Source: Clostridioides difficile (GTDB lineage: Bacteria; Bacillota; Clostridia; Peptostreptococcales; Peptostreptococcaceae). From it: a stretch of 41,258 nucleotides of DNA. A program made the translations under genes and the position numbers. The DNA lies in the NCBI RefSeq assembly GCF_900243075.1, contig NZ_OEZH01000028.1, positions 1 through 41,258 of the forward strand, given 5' to 3'. The notes beneath the pieces are model-generated. The model was not told the origin of the DNA. It did no database searches and was given only the letters and a program-made list of their open reading frames with translations. Below are positions 25,029 through 33,511 of this stretch, piece by piece. Numbering within the stretch: the stretch's first letter is position 1; every line of letters starts with the position of its first letter.

Positions 25029-26165
25029 ATGATAGAGATAAGAAATGTAACCAAGAAGATAGGAAATAATGTGATATTAGATGATATTTCTCTAGTCGTA
25101 GAAACAGGAACATTGGTGGTTCTGATTGGTTCAAGTGGTTGTGGTAAAACTACTACTTTGAAGCTTATAAACAAATTAATAAAACCTACATCTGGTGAAA
25201 TATATATTAATGGCAAACCAATTTCTCAGGAAAATGAAATAGAGCTTAGAAGAACAATAGGATATGTTATACAGAACACAGGCCTATTTCCTCACCTTAC
25301 AATAAAAGAAAATATAGAGTTAATTCCACGCCTGAAAAAGGAAAAATCCGTTGAAGAAATTGAGAAAAGAACATTGCAACTACTTGAGATGGTAGGTCTT
25401 AGTAGTGATGAATTTTTAAATAAGTATCCTTCAGAACTTAGTGGTGGACAACAACAAAGAATCGGTGTTGCAAGAGCCATTGCTACTGATGCTGAAATAA
25501 TATTGATGGATGAGCCTTTTAGTGCTTTAGACCCAATAACAAGAACATCTTTACAAGAACAATTATTTTCTCTTCAAGATGAATTGAAAAAAACTATAAT
25601 ATTTGTAACTCATGATATGGACGAGGCTTTAAAGATAGCTGATAAAATCTGTATTATGAAAGATGGAAAAATAGCGCAATATGATACTCCAGAAAATATA
25701 CTTAGAAATCCTGCTAATGATTTCGTAAAAGATTTTATTGGAGAAGATAGAGTTTGGGATAATCCAGAATATATAAAAGCAAGAGATATTATGATAAAAA
25801 ATCCTATTGCTGTCAATTCAACGAGAACTGTAACTCAAGGGATAGAAATTATGAGAACAAGTAAGGTTGACAGTTTGTTAATCATAGATAGAGCTAAGAC
25901 ATTAAATGGTATTGTTACTGTAAAGGATATGAAAGACATTGATGATAAATCAATATTACTTGCTGATATTATGTCAAGAGAGCCTTTACATGTAAATGAA
26001 GAAGATAACTTAGTTGAGATACTGAATGTAATGAACCGTAATTCAGTTGGATATATTCCAGTTGTTTCTAATGAGAATAAACTTGTGGGGCTAATTACTA
26101 GAAGTAGTTTACTTTCAGTTTTAAGTGAACAATTCTTAGAAATGGAGGTGAGTGTCCTTGGATAA
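25029..26165 (+). CDS. opuCA: Osmoprotectant (glycine betaine/carnitine/choline) ABC transporter, ATP-binding protein with CBS domains
   Basis: 378 residues. The ATPase domain has Walker A GSSGCGKTT (about residues 33-41), the Q-loop, signature LSGGQQQRIGVARA, Walker B IILMDEPFSALD and switch His in FVTHDMDEA. A tandem CBS pair (about residues 255-375) follows, the arrangement of OpuA/OpuC/ProV-type osmotic transporters, in which the CBS module senses ionic strength or a cyclic nucleotide. It energises uptake of compatible solutes through the fused permease encoded next, whose start it overlaps by 8 bp. AAAAGGGGATG precedes the ATG. Confidence 0.93.
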   Translation: MIEIRNVTKKIGNNVILDDISLVVETGTLVVLIGSSGCGKTTTLKLINKLIKPTSGEIYINGKPISQENEIELRRTIGYVIQNTGLFPHLTIKENIELIPRLKKEKSVEEIEKRTLQLLEMVGLSSDEFLNKYPSELSGGQQQRIGVARAIATDAEIILMDEPFSALDPITRTSLQEQLFSLQDELKKTIIFVTHDMDEALKIADKICIMKDGKIAQYDTPENILRNPANDFVKDFIGEDRVWDNPEYIKARDIMIKNPIAVNSTRTVTQGIEIMRTSKVDSLLIIDRAKTLNGIVTVKDMKDIDDKSILLADIMSREPLHVNEEDNLVEILNVMNRNSVGYIPVVSNENKLVGLITRSSLLSVLSEQFLEMEVSVLG

Positions 26166-27705
26166 TTTTTTTAACTTTATACTATTACAAAAGGATAAGA
26201 TTATAGAGCTTTTAATACAACATATGAGTTTAACTGTTACATCTATTTTGATAGCTATAATAGTTGGTGTTCCTCTTGGGATAATTATTTCAAGAATCGC
26301 GTCTCTTAGAAAAATTATACTTGGATTTGTAAACTTAGTCCAAGCAGTTCCATCTATGGCACTTTTGGGTCTTCTTGTACCAATACTTGGGATAGGAAGT
26401 AAACCAGCAATATTTATGGTAGTAGTTTATTCATTATTACCAATTGTAAAAAATACGTATATAGGTATAACGAGTATTGACCCAGTAGTATTGGAATCGG
26501 CTAAAGGGATTGGTCTTACAAGAAACCAAACTTTATTTAAAATACAATTTCCTTTAGCACTTCCTATAATAATGGGTGGGGTTAGAATATCTGCAGTTAC
26601 AGCTGTTGGTTTGATGACTCTTGCAGCATTTATAGGTGCTGGTGGTTTAGGATATTTAGTATTTTCAGGTGTTCAAACTGTAAATAATAATATGATTTTA
26701 GCAGGAGCAATTCCATCATGTATAATTGCATTACTAGTTGATTATTTATTTAGTAAGATTGAAGTTGCAGTTACTCCAAAAGGTTTAAATCCAAAAGCAC
26801 CAAAGAAAAATTATATAGCACTTAAAGTAGTATCTGTTGTAGTAGTTGTTTCAATGTTGTTTGTTGTTTTTAGCTCAAGTTTTTCAAGCAAAAAAGATAC
26901 AATAACTATTGGTTCTAAAGATTATACAGAACAACTTGTACTTGGTAATGTTTATGCTGAATTGATAGAAAAAAATACGAATCTAAAGGTTAATAAGAAT
27001 TTAAATCTAGGTGGTTCATCTGTTGCATTTAATGCAATTAAATCTGGTGAACTAGACATGTATGTAGACTATACAGGTACACTTTTGGTAAATGTAATGA
27101 AACATACTCCAATTAAAGATGCTGATGAAGCATATAATGTTGTAAAAGATACTATGGAAAAAGAAAATCAGTTAACTCTACTTGACCCTCTTGGATTTAA
27201 TAATACTTACACATTAGCCATGATGCCTGAAACTGCTGAAAAGTATGGAATAAATACTATTTCTGACTTGACTAAATACAGCAAAGACTTTACTTTCTCA
27301 CCAACTTTAGAGTTTGAAAATAGAGAAGATGGTCTTATAGGACTTTCTAGAGATTATAATTTAAAATTCAAAAATGTAAAAGCAATGAATGGAAGTTTAA
27401 GATATACAGCTTTAGATAATAATGAATCTCAGGTAATAGATGCATTCTTAACTGATGGTCTTATTAAAAAATTCAATCTTAAGATACTAGAAGATGATAA
27501 AAACTTCTTTGTACCATATTATGCAGCTCCATTAGTGAGAGAAGATACTTTAAAGAAATATCCTGAGTTGGAAAAAGTAATGAATATGCTTTCAGGAAAA
27601 GTAAATGAAGAAACTATGAGAGAACTTAACTATCAAGTTGATGAACTTGGTAAATCACCAGAAGATGTTGCTCATTCATTCTTAGTTAAAGAAGGTTTAA
27701 TATAA
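26158..27705 (+). CDS. opuCC: Osmoprotectant ABC transporter, fused permease and substrate-binding protein
   Basis: 515 residues. The N-terminal half is a BPD-type permease with about five membrane helices, including the coupling motif ESAKGIGLTRNQTLFKIQFPLALP. After another membrane segment (about residues 222-242), the C-terminal half is an OpuAC/OpuCC-like binding domain (ITIGSKDYTEQLVLGN onwards, YVDYTGTLL) facing outward. This permease-receptor fusion is typical of Gram-positive OpuC/OpuF-type systems. Reading from GTG 26152 is possible, but GGAGGTG (26144-26150) fits the TTG at 26158 better. Second and last gene of the operon, ending just before a palindromic terminator repeat. Confidence 0.92.
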   Translation: MDNFFNFILLQKDKIIELLIQHMSLTVTSILIAIIVGVPLGIIISRIASLRKIILGFVNLVQAVPSMALLGLLVPILGIGSKPAIFMVVVYSLLPIVKNTYIGITSIDPVVLESAKGIGLTRNQTLFKIQFPLALPIIMGGVRISAVTAVGLMTLAAFIGAGGLGYLVFSGVQTVNNNMILAGAIPSCIIALLVDYLFSKIEVAVTPKGLNPKAPKKNYIALKVVSVVVVVSMLFVVFSSSFSSKKDTITIGSKDYTEQLVLGNVYAELIEKNTNLKVNKNLNLGGSSVAFNAIKSGELDMYVDYTGTLLVNVMKHTPIKDADEAYNVVKDTMEKENQLTLLDPLGFNNTYTLAMMPETAEKYGINTISDLTKYSKDFTFSPTLEFENREDGLIGLSRDYNLKFKNVKAMNGSLRYTALDNNESQVIDAFLTDGLIKKFNLKILEDDKNFFVPYYAAPLVREDTLKKYPELEKVMNMLSGKVNEETMRELNYQVDELGKSPEDVAHSFLVKEGLI

Positions 27706-27736
27706 AAAATTAATAGTTTATATCAAAAACTTAAGT

Positions 27737-27850
27737 GGGTGTCTCGAAATGAACTTTTTAGTTCATGAGGCACTCTTTTTTGTGTGAAATCAAATATATT
27801 TTTATCATTTCAACAATGAAAAAGAGGCTTATCTCTATTTTGAGACGGCT
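27737..27850. repeat. 115-bp palindromic repeat, copy 2, with embedded terminator
   Basis: Near-identical to 10834-10948, with roughly a dozen differences by eye. The left end GGGTGTCTCGAAAT is kept. The right end is degraded to ATTTTGAGACGGCTT. The internal hairpin GTGTCTC/GAGGCAC and CTCTTTTTT are conserved, and the change GTT(G/C)AT lengthens the pairing of GAACT with AGTTC, so the terminator stem is conserved or improved while the outer arm decays. It terminates opuC. The rest, 27851-27986, is AT-rich with no gene. Confidence 0.8.
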
Positions 27851-27986
27851 TCTTATTTTTATGTATACCAAAACTATATCTAAGCTTTTTATTTATAATT
27901 AAGTTTCAAATTGAATGAACAAGTACAACCAATTTTGAATATAAATATAGTAAATGTGCTTATATACAATTTTCTTGTCTAGTTGA

Positions 27987-28015
27987 TTGACATTGATACA
28001 TAGTATTTTTCTAAT
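27987..28015 (+). promoter_or_regulatory. Promoter of the CDF transporter gene
   Basis: TTGACA (27987-27992), a 17-bp spacer and TCTAAT (28010-28015), 27 bp before the start codon. The ribosome site AGGGAGGGG lies between. Confidence 0.7.
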
Positions 28016-28041
28016 TAAATCGAAGGGAGGGGTAAATTGTT

Positions 28042-28908
28042 ATGGATAACTATAAGAAAGTGAAGCAAGTACTATGGATAATTTTATTTGCTAATTTTTT
28101 AGTAGCATTATTAAAGATTATTATTGGCAACCAAATCAAAAGTTATAGTATGACAGCAGATGGATTTCATTCTCTGTCAGATGGAGCATCAAATATAGTG
28201 GGTCTCATAGGTATTTTCTTTGCATCTAAGCCAAAAGACAAAAATCATCCTTATGGACACAAAAAATTTGAAATTATAACCAGTTTATTTATCAGTGGTA
28301 TGTTGTTTGTTATAGCAATTAAGATAATTCTTAGTGCAGTATTAAGGATAACTAATCCGATTGCACCTTCTATAACAATAGAAAGTTTAATTGCTCTAAT
28401 CATTACACTTTTTATAAATATTTTTGTATGTATGTATGAATATAGAGTTGGTACTAAATTGAATAGTTATGTTTTGATTTCAGATTCCCTGCATACAAGA
28501 AGTGATATATTTGTGTCTCTAGGAGTATTAATTACTTTAGTTGGTGTCAAGTTAGGATTTCCAGTAATAATAGAATCTATAGTTCCTATTATTATTTCTG
28601 CAGTTATAATTTATTCAGCATATGGAATATTTAGGCCATCTATTGGAATTTTGGTCGATAGAGTAGCTGTAGATGAGGACTATATAAGAGAAATTGTGTT
28701 TGAATTTAATGAAGTAAGGGATGTTCACAATATCAGAAGTAGAGGTAGCAAAAGTTCTATTTACATTGATATGCATGTAATGGTAGACCCATTTATAAGT
28801 GTAGAACAGTCTCATGATTTAACACACAAAATTGAGAAACAAATACAAGAAGAGATTAATGAAAATGCTCAAGTAATAGTCCATATTGAACCTTTTTATA
28901 GTTTTTAA
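28042..28908 (+). CDS. Cation diffusion facilitator (CDF) metal efflux transporter
   Basis: 288 residues with about six membrane helices (residues 12-205) and a cytoplasmic ferredoxin-like C-terminal domain. Helix 2 contains MTADGFHSLSDGASNIVG and helix 5 LISDSLHTRSDIFVSLG, matching the paired HxxxD metal sites of CDF proteins; here they read D-G-F-H-S-L-S-D and D-S-L-H-T-R-S-D. HPYGHKKFE after helix 2 is also typical. Zn, Fe, Mn or Co could be exported; DxxxD/HxxxD type alone does not settle it. Monocistronic. Confidence 0.92.
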   Translation: MDNYKKVKQVLWIILFANFLVALLKIIIGNQIKSYSMTADGFHSLSDGASNIVGLIGIFFASKPKDKNHPYGHKKFEIITSLFISGMLFVIAIKIILSAVLRITNPIAPSITIESLIALIITLFINIFVCMYEYRVGTKLNSYVLISDSLHTRSDIFVSLGVLITLVGVKLGFPVIIESIVPIIISAVIIYSAYGIFRPSIGILVDRVAVDEDYIREIVFEFNEVRDVHNIRSRGSKSSIYIDMHVMVDPFISVEQSHDLTHKIEKQIQEEINENAQVIVHIEPFYSF

Positions 28909-28950
28909 TTTAACTATAAAGTATTAATTGTAAAAAAATATAATTTATAA

Positions 28951-29006
28951 AAAAAATATTATACCATAAATAATTTATAAAAAATATTTATGGTATAATA
29001 TTTTTT
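28951..29006. promoter_or_regulatory. Long perfect inverted repeat between the CDF and AKR genes: terminator and promoter in one
   Basis: Two 22-bp arms (28951-28972 and 28985-29006) are perfectly complementary around a 12-bp AT loop. The stem plus the T6 run at its end suits a terminator for the CDF gene on the plus strand. The right arm also contains the extended -10 TGGTATAAT (TATAAT 28994-28999), 50 bp before the reductase start, and the left arm carries the mirror image. It could equally be an operator. Confidence 0.6.
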
Positions 29007-29048
29007 ATAAAGAAATTAAGTCTTAATATATCTAAGGAGGAATTTATA

Positions 29049-30191
29049 ATGAGATACGTTGAATATGGAAAGACTGGGAAAATGGTTTCAGTAGTTGGTT
29101 ATGGAGGATTAAGGTTTGATTTAGACAAAAGTAATCAAGAAAATGCCGATTTAGTTAAATATGCATATGAAAAAGGTATTAATTATTTTGATACAGCTCC
29201 AGGGTATTGTGATGACAGAAGTGAAGATATATTTGGACTAGCCTTTAGACAAATGATAAAGGAAGGTAAAACCGATTTCTATGTATCAACTAAAGAAAAG
29301 CCAAAAGTATGTGATACATCAGAAAAAGCTATAGCTGCTGTAAAAAAATCAATAGAGCGATTAGGCGTATCTAAAATAAATTTTTATCATGTATGGAATA
29401 TTAGAAGGATGGAGCATTACGAACTAGCAATGAGGCCAGGAGGTCAATATGAAGGATTATTAAAATGTAAAGAAGAAGGATTGATAGACCATATAGTATT
29501 CTCATCTCACCAACCAGGAGATGAAGTTATAGATATTTTAGGTGAAAATAAGTTTGAAGGTGTAACTATGGGAATTAATATATTAAACTTTCCATATAGA
29601 CTAAAAGGTGCTAAGTATGCTGTTGACAATGGATATGGTGTTGTAGCTATGAATCCATTAAGTGGTGGAACTATTCCAAAGTATAATAAAGAACTTTCTT
29701 TTCTAGCAAAAGATAGTGAAAGTACTATAGAATCAGCTTTAAGATTCAATATAGGAATTCCACAAATAAGTGTATCCTTGATAGGATTTAATAAAAAACA
29801 AGATATAGATGATGCATGTAAAATTGCAGATGAAAATAGAATTTATTCAGATAAAGATATACATAATATTGAAACTAGATTAAATAAAAATATGAACGAA
29901 ATATGTACAGGATGTGGGTATTGTAAAGTATGTCCAAAAGGTATTAATACTCCAGCTTATATGCTTTTTTATAATGAAAAGCAGATGTTTAAAAAAAGTG
30001 ATGAAGAAATGACAAAATTAGTTTACGGTTTAGGGCATTGGAATTATACAATGAATAGTAAGGTAAAAGCTAAAGAATGTATATCTTGTGGAAAATGTGA
30101 AGTTGAATGTACTCAACATTTACCGATAATTGATAGATTAAAAGAGATTAAAAAATGGGAAGAAGATGGAGTTAATAGTGTTACAGTATAA
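29049..30191 (+). CDS. Aldo/keto reductase with C-terminal ferredoxin-type 4Fe-4S domain
   Basis: 380 residues. The N-terminal AKR (beta/alpha)8 barrel (about residues 1-275) has YGGLRFD, YFDTAPGYCDDRSEDIFG (Asp/Tyr of the active site), FYVSTKEK (Lys) and a His-containing INFYHVWNI. The C-terminal region has two cysteine sets, CTGCGYCKVCPKGIN (about residues 287-301) and CISCGKCEVECTQHLPI (about 345-361), that would bind [4Fe-4S] clusters. This fusion is common in anaerobes and suggests electrons may come from ferredoxin rather than, or as well as, NADPH. The substrate is unknown. AAGGAGG precedes the ATG; monocistronic with a terminator at 30252. Confidence 0.9.
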   Translation: MRYVEYGKTGKMVSVVGYGGLRFDLDKSNQENADLVKYAYEKGINYFDTAPGYCDDRSEDIFGLAFRQMIKEGKTDFYVSTKEKPKVCDTSEKAIAAVKKSIERLGVSKINFYHVWNIRRMEHYELAMRPGGQYEGLLKCKEEGLIDHIVFSSHQPGDEVIDILGENKFEGVTMGINILNFPYRLKGAKYAVDNGYGVVAMNPLSGGTIPKYNKELSFLAKDSESTIESALRFNIGIPQISVSLIGFNKKQDIDDACKIADENRIYSDKDIHNIETRLNKNMNEICTGCGYCKVCPKGINTPAYMLFYNEKQMFKKSDEEMTKLVYGLGHWNYTMNSKVKAKECISCGKCEVECTQHLPIIDRLKEIKKWEEDGVNSVTV

Positions 30192-30251
30192 TTAATTTAT
30201 ATTATATTTGAAATTTGTATAGTATTTAGTAATTAAAATATCGTTTTAATG

Positions 30252-30292
30252 TTTAAGGAGACAGATTATAATTTTGTCTTCTTAAATTCTGT
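30252..30292 (+). terminator. Intrinsic terminator after the aldo/keto reductase
   Basis: TTTAAGGAGACA (30252-30263) with TGTCTTCTTAAA (30275-30286), one G.U pair, followed by TTCTGTTTT. Confidence 0.85.
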
Positions 30293-30366
30293 TTTAATTT
30301 ATTATAGAGAAATTCTGTTTACATTCTATGTATAAAGTGATATTTTTCTATATTTAGGACAAATAG

Positions 30367-30507
30367 CTATTTCGTTTTTTCAGTTTTTTCTTTAAACATA
30401 CCTTTTTCTATAATCTTAATTCTATAACTAGTACCATCTATTTTTATATCGAATCCTCCAAGCATTTTACATTGACATTGATTAAAAATTCTTATTTCAT
30501 ATACCAC
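30367..30507 (-). pseudogene. Short open frame or remnant, minus strand
   Basis: From GTG (30505-30507) to TAG (30367-30369) the minus strand encodes 46 residues, including YEIRIFNQCQCKMLGGFD and IKIDGTSYRIKIIEKGMF. It reads like a beta-strand protein fragment rather than random AT sequence, and K/E-rich at the end. There is no ribosome site, so I treat it as a remnant. No family is recognised. Confidence 0.25.
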
Positions 30508-30528
30508 CAGTCTATATTATACGAATAA

Positions 30529-30693
30529 TCTTTTAATTATGACATTAACAAAGCAAATATTGTGGTTGTAAATAAAGAACTATTCAATTACAATAAAACA
30601 AGTAAGGATATTATAAAGATAACTATGAAAATTAAAGGAATAAATTGTAGGTGGCAGCAAATCCTATATAATGAATGGATGGTGACATATTGA
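30529..30693 (+). pseudogene. Open frame of 54 codons ending on the start codon of the next gene (gene tail or small upstream ORF)
   Basis: After a TAA at 30526-30528 the plus strand is open to TGA 30691-30693 and includes NKANIVVVNKELFNYNK, DIIKITMKIKGINC and RWQQILYNEWMVTY. Its TGA overlaps the ATG of the membrane gene at 30693 by one base (TGATG), an arrangement normally produced by translational coupling. The only in-frame ATGs are late (30625) and without a ribosome site. It may be the tail of a lost gene to which the membrane gene was once coupled. No family is recognised. Confidence 0.3.
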
Positions 30694-31913
30694 TGAGTAA
30701 AATATTAAAATATAAAAATGAGATAATTTTATTTATATTAGTTGTAATAACTTACTTAGTAATAACTAAGATATTTTTTTCTAAAACCACTATATTTTAT
30801 GATTTAAACAATACCTATGATGTGTTGTTAGATACAGATACAGGTGTTTTGTTCAATTTAAATGTATTTGCTACAACTCAAGATAATAGCAAGCACATAT
30901 TATTTTCAGCGATTATATCAATTTTTGCATATCCAATATACTTACTGTGTACTTCAATAGCAAATCCAGGAACAGCAGATTTTAATAATGTTTATGGGTT
31001 TGGGTTAATTTGTCTACAAATAATAACTAGTGCTATGTCTATAACTTTAGTTTTTAATCATATTAAAAAGATAAAAATGCAGAGGTTAACTTTAATTTTA
31101 CTTACCATGGTAATGATATTTTCTTTCCCACAACTATTTATGACTTTAAATGTAGAGAGGTTTATATATAGTCAGTTTACATTAATATTTTTCATATTTA
31201 TTGCAAATAAAATGAAAGGAAAAGATTCTTATTTGGTAGAATTGGCAGCTATTCCTTTGTTTGGAATAACTATTAGCAACGTATATTTGTATTTTTTTAA
31301 CATGATATTTGAATTTAAATTAAAAATAGGTAAGATGTTAAAACATTTATTTGCATTTATCTTAATGCTATATATATGCGTAATTTCAACGAAATCTTAT
31401 GAGAGTTTTATGAATCTCGGAAATGTAATACAGTATGATACGAAATTTATAAGTGCAGAACCAATCTTAGAAAAAATTGCAATGATTATAGAAAGATTGC
31501 TGTATTCAGTTTTTTATTTTCCTGGTGCAGAGCTTAAAAAAGGGTTATTTCTACAAAATGGAGAAGTTGCAACAATACCTGTTATTCTTACATTGTTAGC
31601 ATTTTGTTTTTGTGTTTTATCAGTTATTGAAAATTCAGAAAAAAGAGTTCCTAAGCTATGTATGGGAATAATTATATTTAATCTAGTTTTACATGGAATA
31701 GTAGGATATAATCTAGTCAATTCAAGTATTATGACTATAAATTTTAGTTTTGCAGTTATAGTTTTATTAGCTTACTTTACTAAAGCACTTAGAAAAAATG
31801 AAAAAAATCTGTACAATATATTTCTATCATTATTATTGGTAACTATAATAATCAGTAATATAAATGGATTTATAGAAATTTTAAACATAGGGATAAAATC
31901 ATATCCTGCTTAA
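30693..31913 (+). CDS. Polytopic membrane protein, possible GT-C-type glycosyltransferase
   Basis: 406 residues with about ten hydrophobic segments. The first lies at about residues 10-30, followed by a roughly 50-residue non-membrane loop (FYDLNNTYDVLLDTDTGVLF, then NLNVFATTQDNSKHILF) rich in Asp, as in the first outer loop of GT-C enzymes where catalytic acidic residues sit. A further large loop lies around residues 245-290. I do not recognise a specific family. It is followed after 28 bp by a polyprenyl-phosphate phosphoribosyltransferase, so a role in moving a lipid-linked pentose onto a surface polymer is plausible but unproven. The ATG at 30675 is also in frame; 30693 is chosen because GGATGGTGA is at workable distance. 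Confidence 0.7.
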   Translation: MSKILKYKNEIILFILVVITYLVITKIFFSKTTIFYDLNNTYDVLLDTDTGVLFNLNVFATTQDNSKHILFSAIISIFAYPIYLLCTSIANPGTADFNNVYGFGLICLQIITSAMSITLVFNHIKKIKMQRLTLILLTMVMIFSFPQLFMTLNVERFIYSQFTLIFFIFIANKMKGKDSYLVELAAIPLFGITISNVYLYFFNMIFEFKLKIGKMLKHLFAFILMLYICVISTKSYESFMNLGNVIQYDTKFISAEPILEKIAMIIERLLYSVFYFPGAELKKGLFLQNGEVATIPVILTLLAFCFCVLSVIENSEKRVPKLCMGIIIFNLVLHGIVGYNLVNSSIMTINFSFAVIVLLAYFTKALRKNEKNLYNIFLSLLLVTIIISNINGFIEILNIGIKSYPA

Positions 31914-31941
31914 AAAATAATATTGAAAGGGTAGTAAGTTT

Positions 31942-32829
31942 ATGAAACAGACAAATACAAATATAAGGCTTCTTACTAAAATTTCAGATTATATAAAACT
32001 CATGAGAATAAAGCAATATATAAAGAATTTCTTTGTATTTTCAGCTATAATTTTTTCAAATAACATACTAAATATAAATCTATTGTTAAATACGATTATT
32101 ACATTCGTATGTTTTTGTCTAATGTCATCATCAGTATATGCGTTAAATGATGCCATAGATATGGACAAAGATAAGAAACATCCTAAAAAATGTAATAGAC
32201 CAGTGGCAAGTGGAAGAATAAGTAAAAAAAGTGCTAATATACTATTTGTAGTATTAGCATTAATCTCAATCTGTTTATCAACAGTTGTTAATTTTAATCT
32301 TTCTATAATTCTTAGTCTTTATTTGATAAACAATATATTATATTCTCTTAAACTAAAGAATATAATACTATTAGATGTGTTTTCCATATCTCTTGGATTT
32401 ATACTCAGGGTTTATGCAGGGTGTGTAGCCATAAATGTCAGTTTGTCGAATTGGATAATATTATGTACATTTTTCTTATCTTTGTATTTAGCGTTTGGAA
32501 AACGTAAAAAAGAAATAGTAACCTTAAGAGATGGTGCAATTGAACATAGAAAAATACTAGGAGATTATGATGTAGAAAATTTAAATCAAATGATGGTGGT
32601 TATGTTAAGTTCTACAATTGTCTGTTATGCATTGTATTCTACAAGTAATCCAGAAAAGCCACATATGATATTTACAACAATATTTGTAGTTTATGGCGTA
32701 CTTAGATATAATTATATAATCAACACCATAAATGAAGGTAACCCTACTGATATTGTTCTAAAAGATAATGCTTTAAAAATAAATGTAATCTTGTGGATAA
32801 TTACATGTTTAATAATATTGATTTTTTAG
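31942..32829 (+). CDS. UbiA-family polyprenyl-phosphate phosphoribosyltransferase (DPPR synthase-like)
   Basis: 295 residues, about eight or nine membrane helices. LMRIKQYIKNFFVFSAIIFS opens the family. N69-D70-x-x-D73 in YALNDAIDMDKDKKHPKKCN (followed by RPVASGRIS) is the Mg-diphosphate site. The second loop, LLDVFSISLGFILRVYAG with SxW and FGKRKKE further on, is characteristic of decaprenyl-phosphate phosphoribosyltransferases (Rv3806c-like) rather than quinone prenyltransferases. Expected reaction: PRPP plus polyprenyl phosphate gives polyprenyl-phosphoryl-5-phosphoribose. A HAD phosphatase follows 21 bp downstream, matching the next step. A GAAAGGGTAG ribosome site precedes the ATG. Confidence 0.87.
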   Translation: MKQTNTNIRLLTKISDYIKLMRIKQYIKNFFVFSAIIFSNNILNINLLLNTIITFVCFCLMSSSVYALNDAIDMDKDKKHPKKCNRPVASGRISKKSANILFVVLALISICLSTVVNFNLSIILSLYLINNILYSLKLKNIILLDVFSISLGFILRVYAGCVAINVSLSNWIILCTFFLSLYLAFGKRKKEIVTLRDGAIEHRKILGDYDVENLNQMMVVMLSSTIVCYALYSTSNPEKPHMIFTTIFVVYGVLRYNYIINTINEGNPTDIVLKDNALKINVILWIITCLIILIF

Positions 32830-32850
32830 TGATAGGATGGGGAAATACTT

Positions 32851-33477
32851 ATGAAAAAAAGTGTATTATTGCTCGATGTAGACTATACTGTTATAAATAC
32901 TGATAGCATGATAGATTTTTTTATTTACTCTTTAAAAAATAAAACTTTTAAAACTGTTATAAAGTTGCCATACATTATTTTTACTCTATTTATGTATTTG
33001 ATTAGAATAATACCGTTGAAAAAGGCAAAAGAGGCAATCTTTTATCCAATAGTAGATTTTAGTGAAGAAGATTTAAAGAGATTTTTTGATGACTGTATAA
33101 TGAAAAAAATTAATGAGTCTATGAAAAAGGTTATCTACAAAAATAAAGAAGAGCATAATGTTGTAATTATGATAACTGCATCTCCATATGCGTATATGAA
33201 ATACTTTAAGTACTATGGTTTTGCAGATGAAGTCATAGGAACTGAGTTGTTTTATGAAAATTCAAGATACAAAAATCAATTCGTTGGAGAAAATTGTAAA
33301 GGAATTGAAAAAGTACAGAGAATAAAGGCTTTATTAGATAAACTTGGAATAGAAATTGATTATGAAAATTCATATGCATATTCAGACTCTAAGAGTGATT
33401 TACCAATGCTTTCATTAACTAAAAATGCGTTTTTGGTTAGTAGAAAGAATGGTGAGGTTATAGAACAAATAAATTAA
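32851..33477 (+). CDS. HAD-superfamily phosphatase (subfamily IB-like)
   Basis: 208 residues. Motif I is LLDVDYTVINTDS (nucleophile and acid Asp), motif II MITASPYAYMKYF (Ser/Thr), motif III a conserved Lys in the ENCKGIEKVQRIK region, and motif IV AYSDSKSDLPMLS (Asp pair). An alpha-helical cap of about 60 residues, with a hydrophobic stretch (TVIKLPYIIFTLFMYLIRII), may sit on the membrane. HAD-IB proteins are often fused to or beside UbiA phosphoribosyltransferases. The natural reading is removal of the 5-phosphate from the lipid-linked phosphoribose, inferred from position. Confidence 0.85.
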   Translation: MKKSVLLLDVDYTVINTDSMIDFFIYSLKNKTFKTVIKLPYIIFTLFMYLIRIIPLKKAKEAIFYPIVDFSEEDLKRFFDDCIMKKINESMKKVIYKNKEEHNVVIMITASPYAYMKYFKYYGFADEVIGTELFYENSRYKNQFVGENCKGIEKVQRIKALLDKLGIEIDYENSYAYSDSKSDLPMLSLTKNAFLVSRKNGEVIEQIN

Positions 33478-33511
33478 TAACTTAATGTCGCTTAGAATAG
33501 GAGGGAATAGT

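Noticed and set aside
24908-25216. 102-residue minus-strand frame over the opuCA start
   Set aside because: It mirrors the opuCA coding strand and promoter, with no ribosome site or family resemblance.
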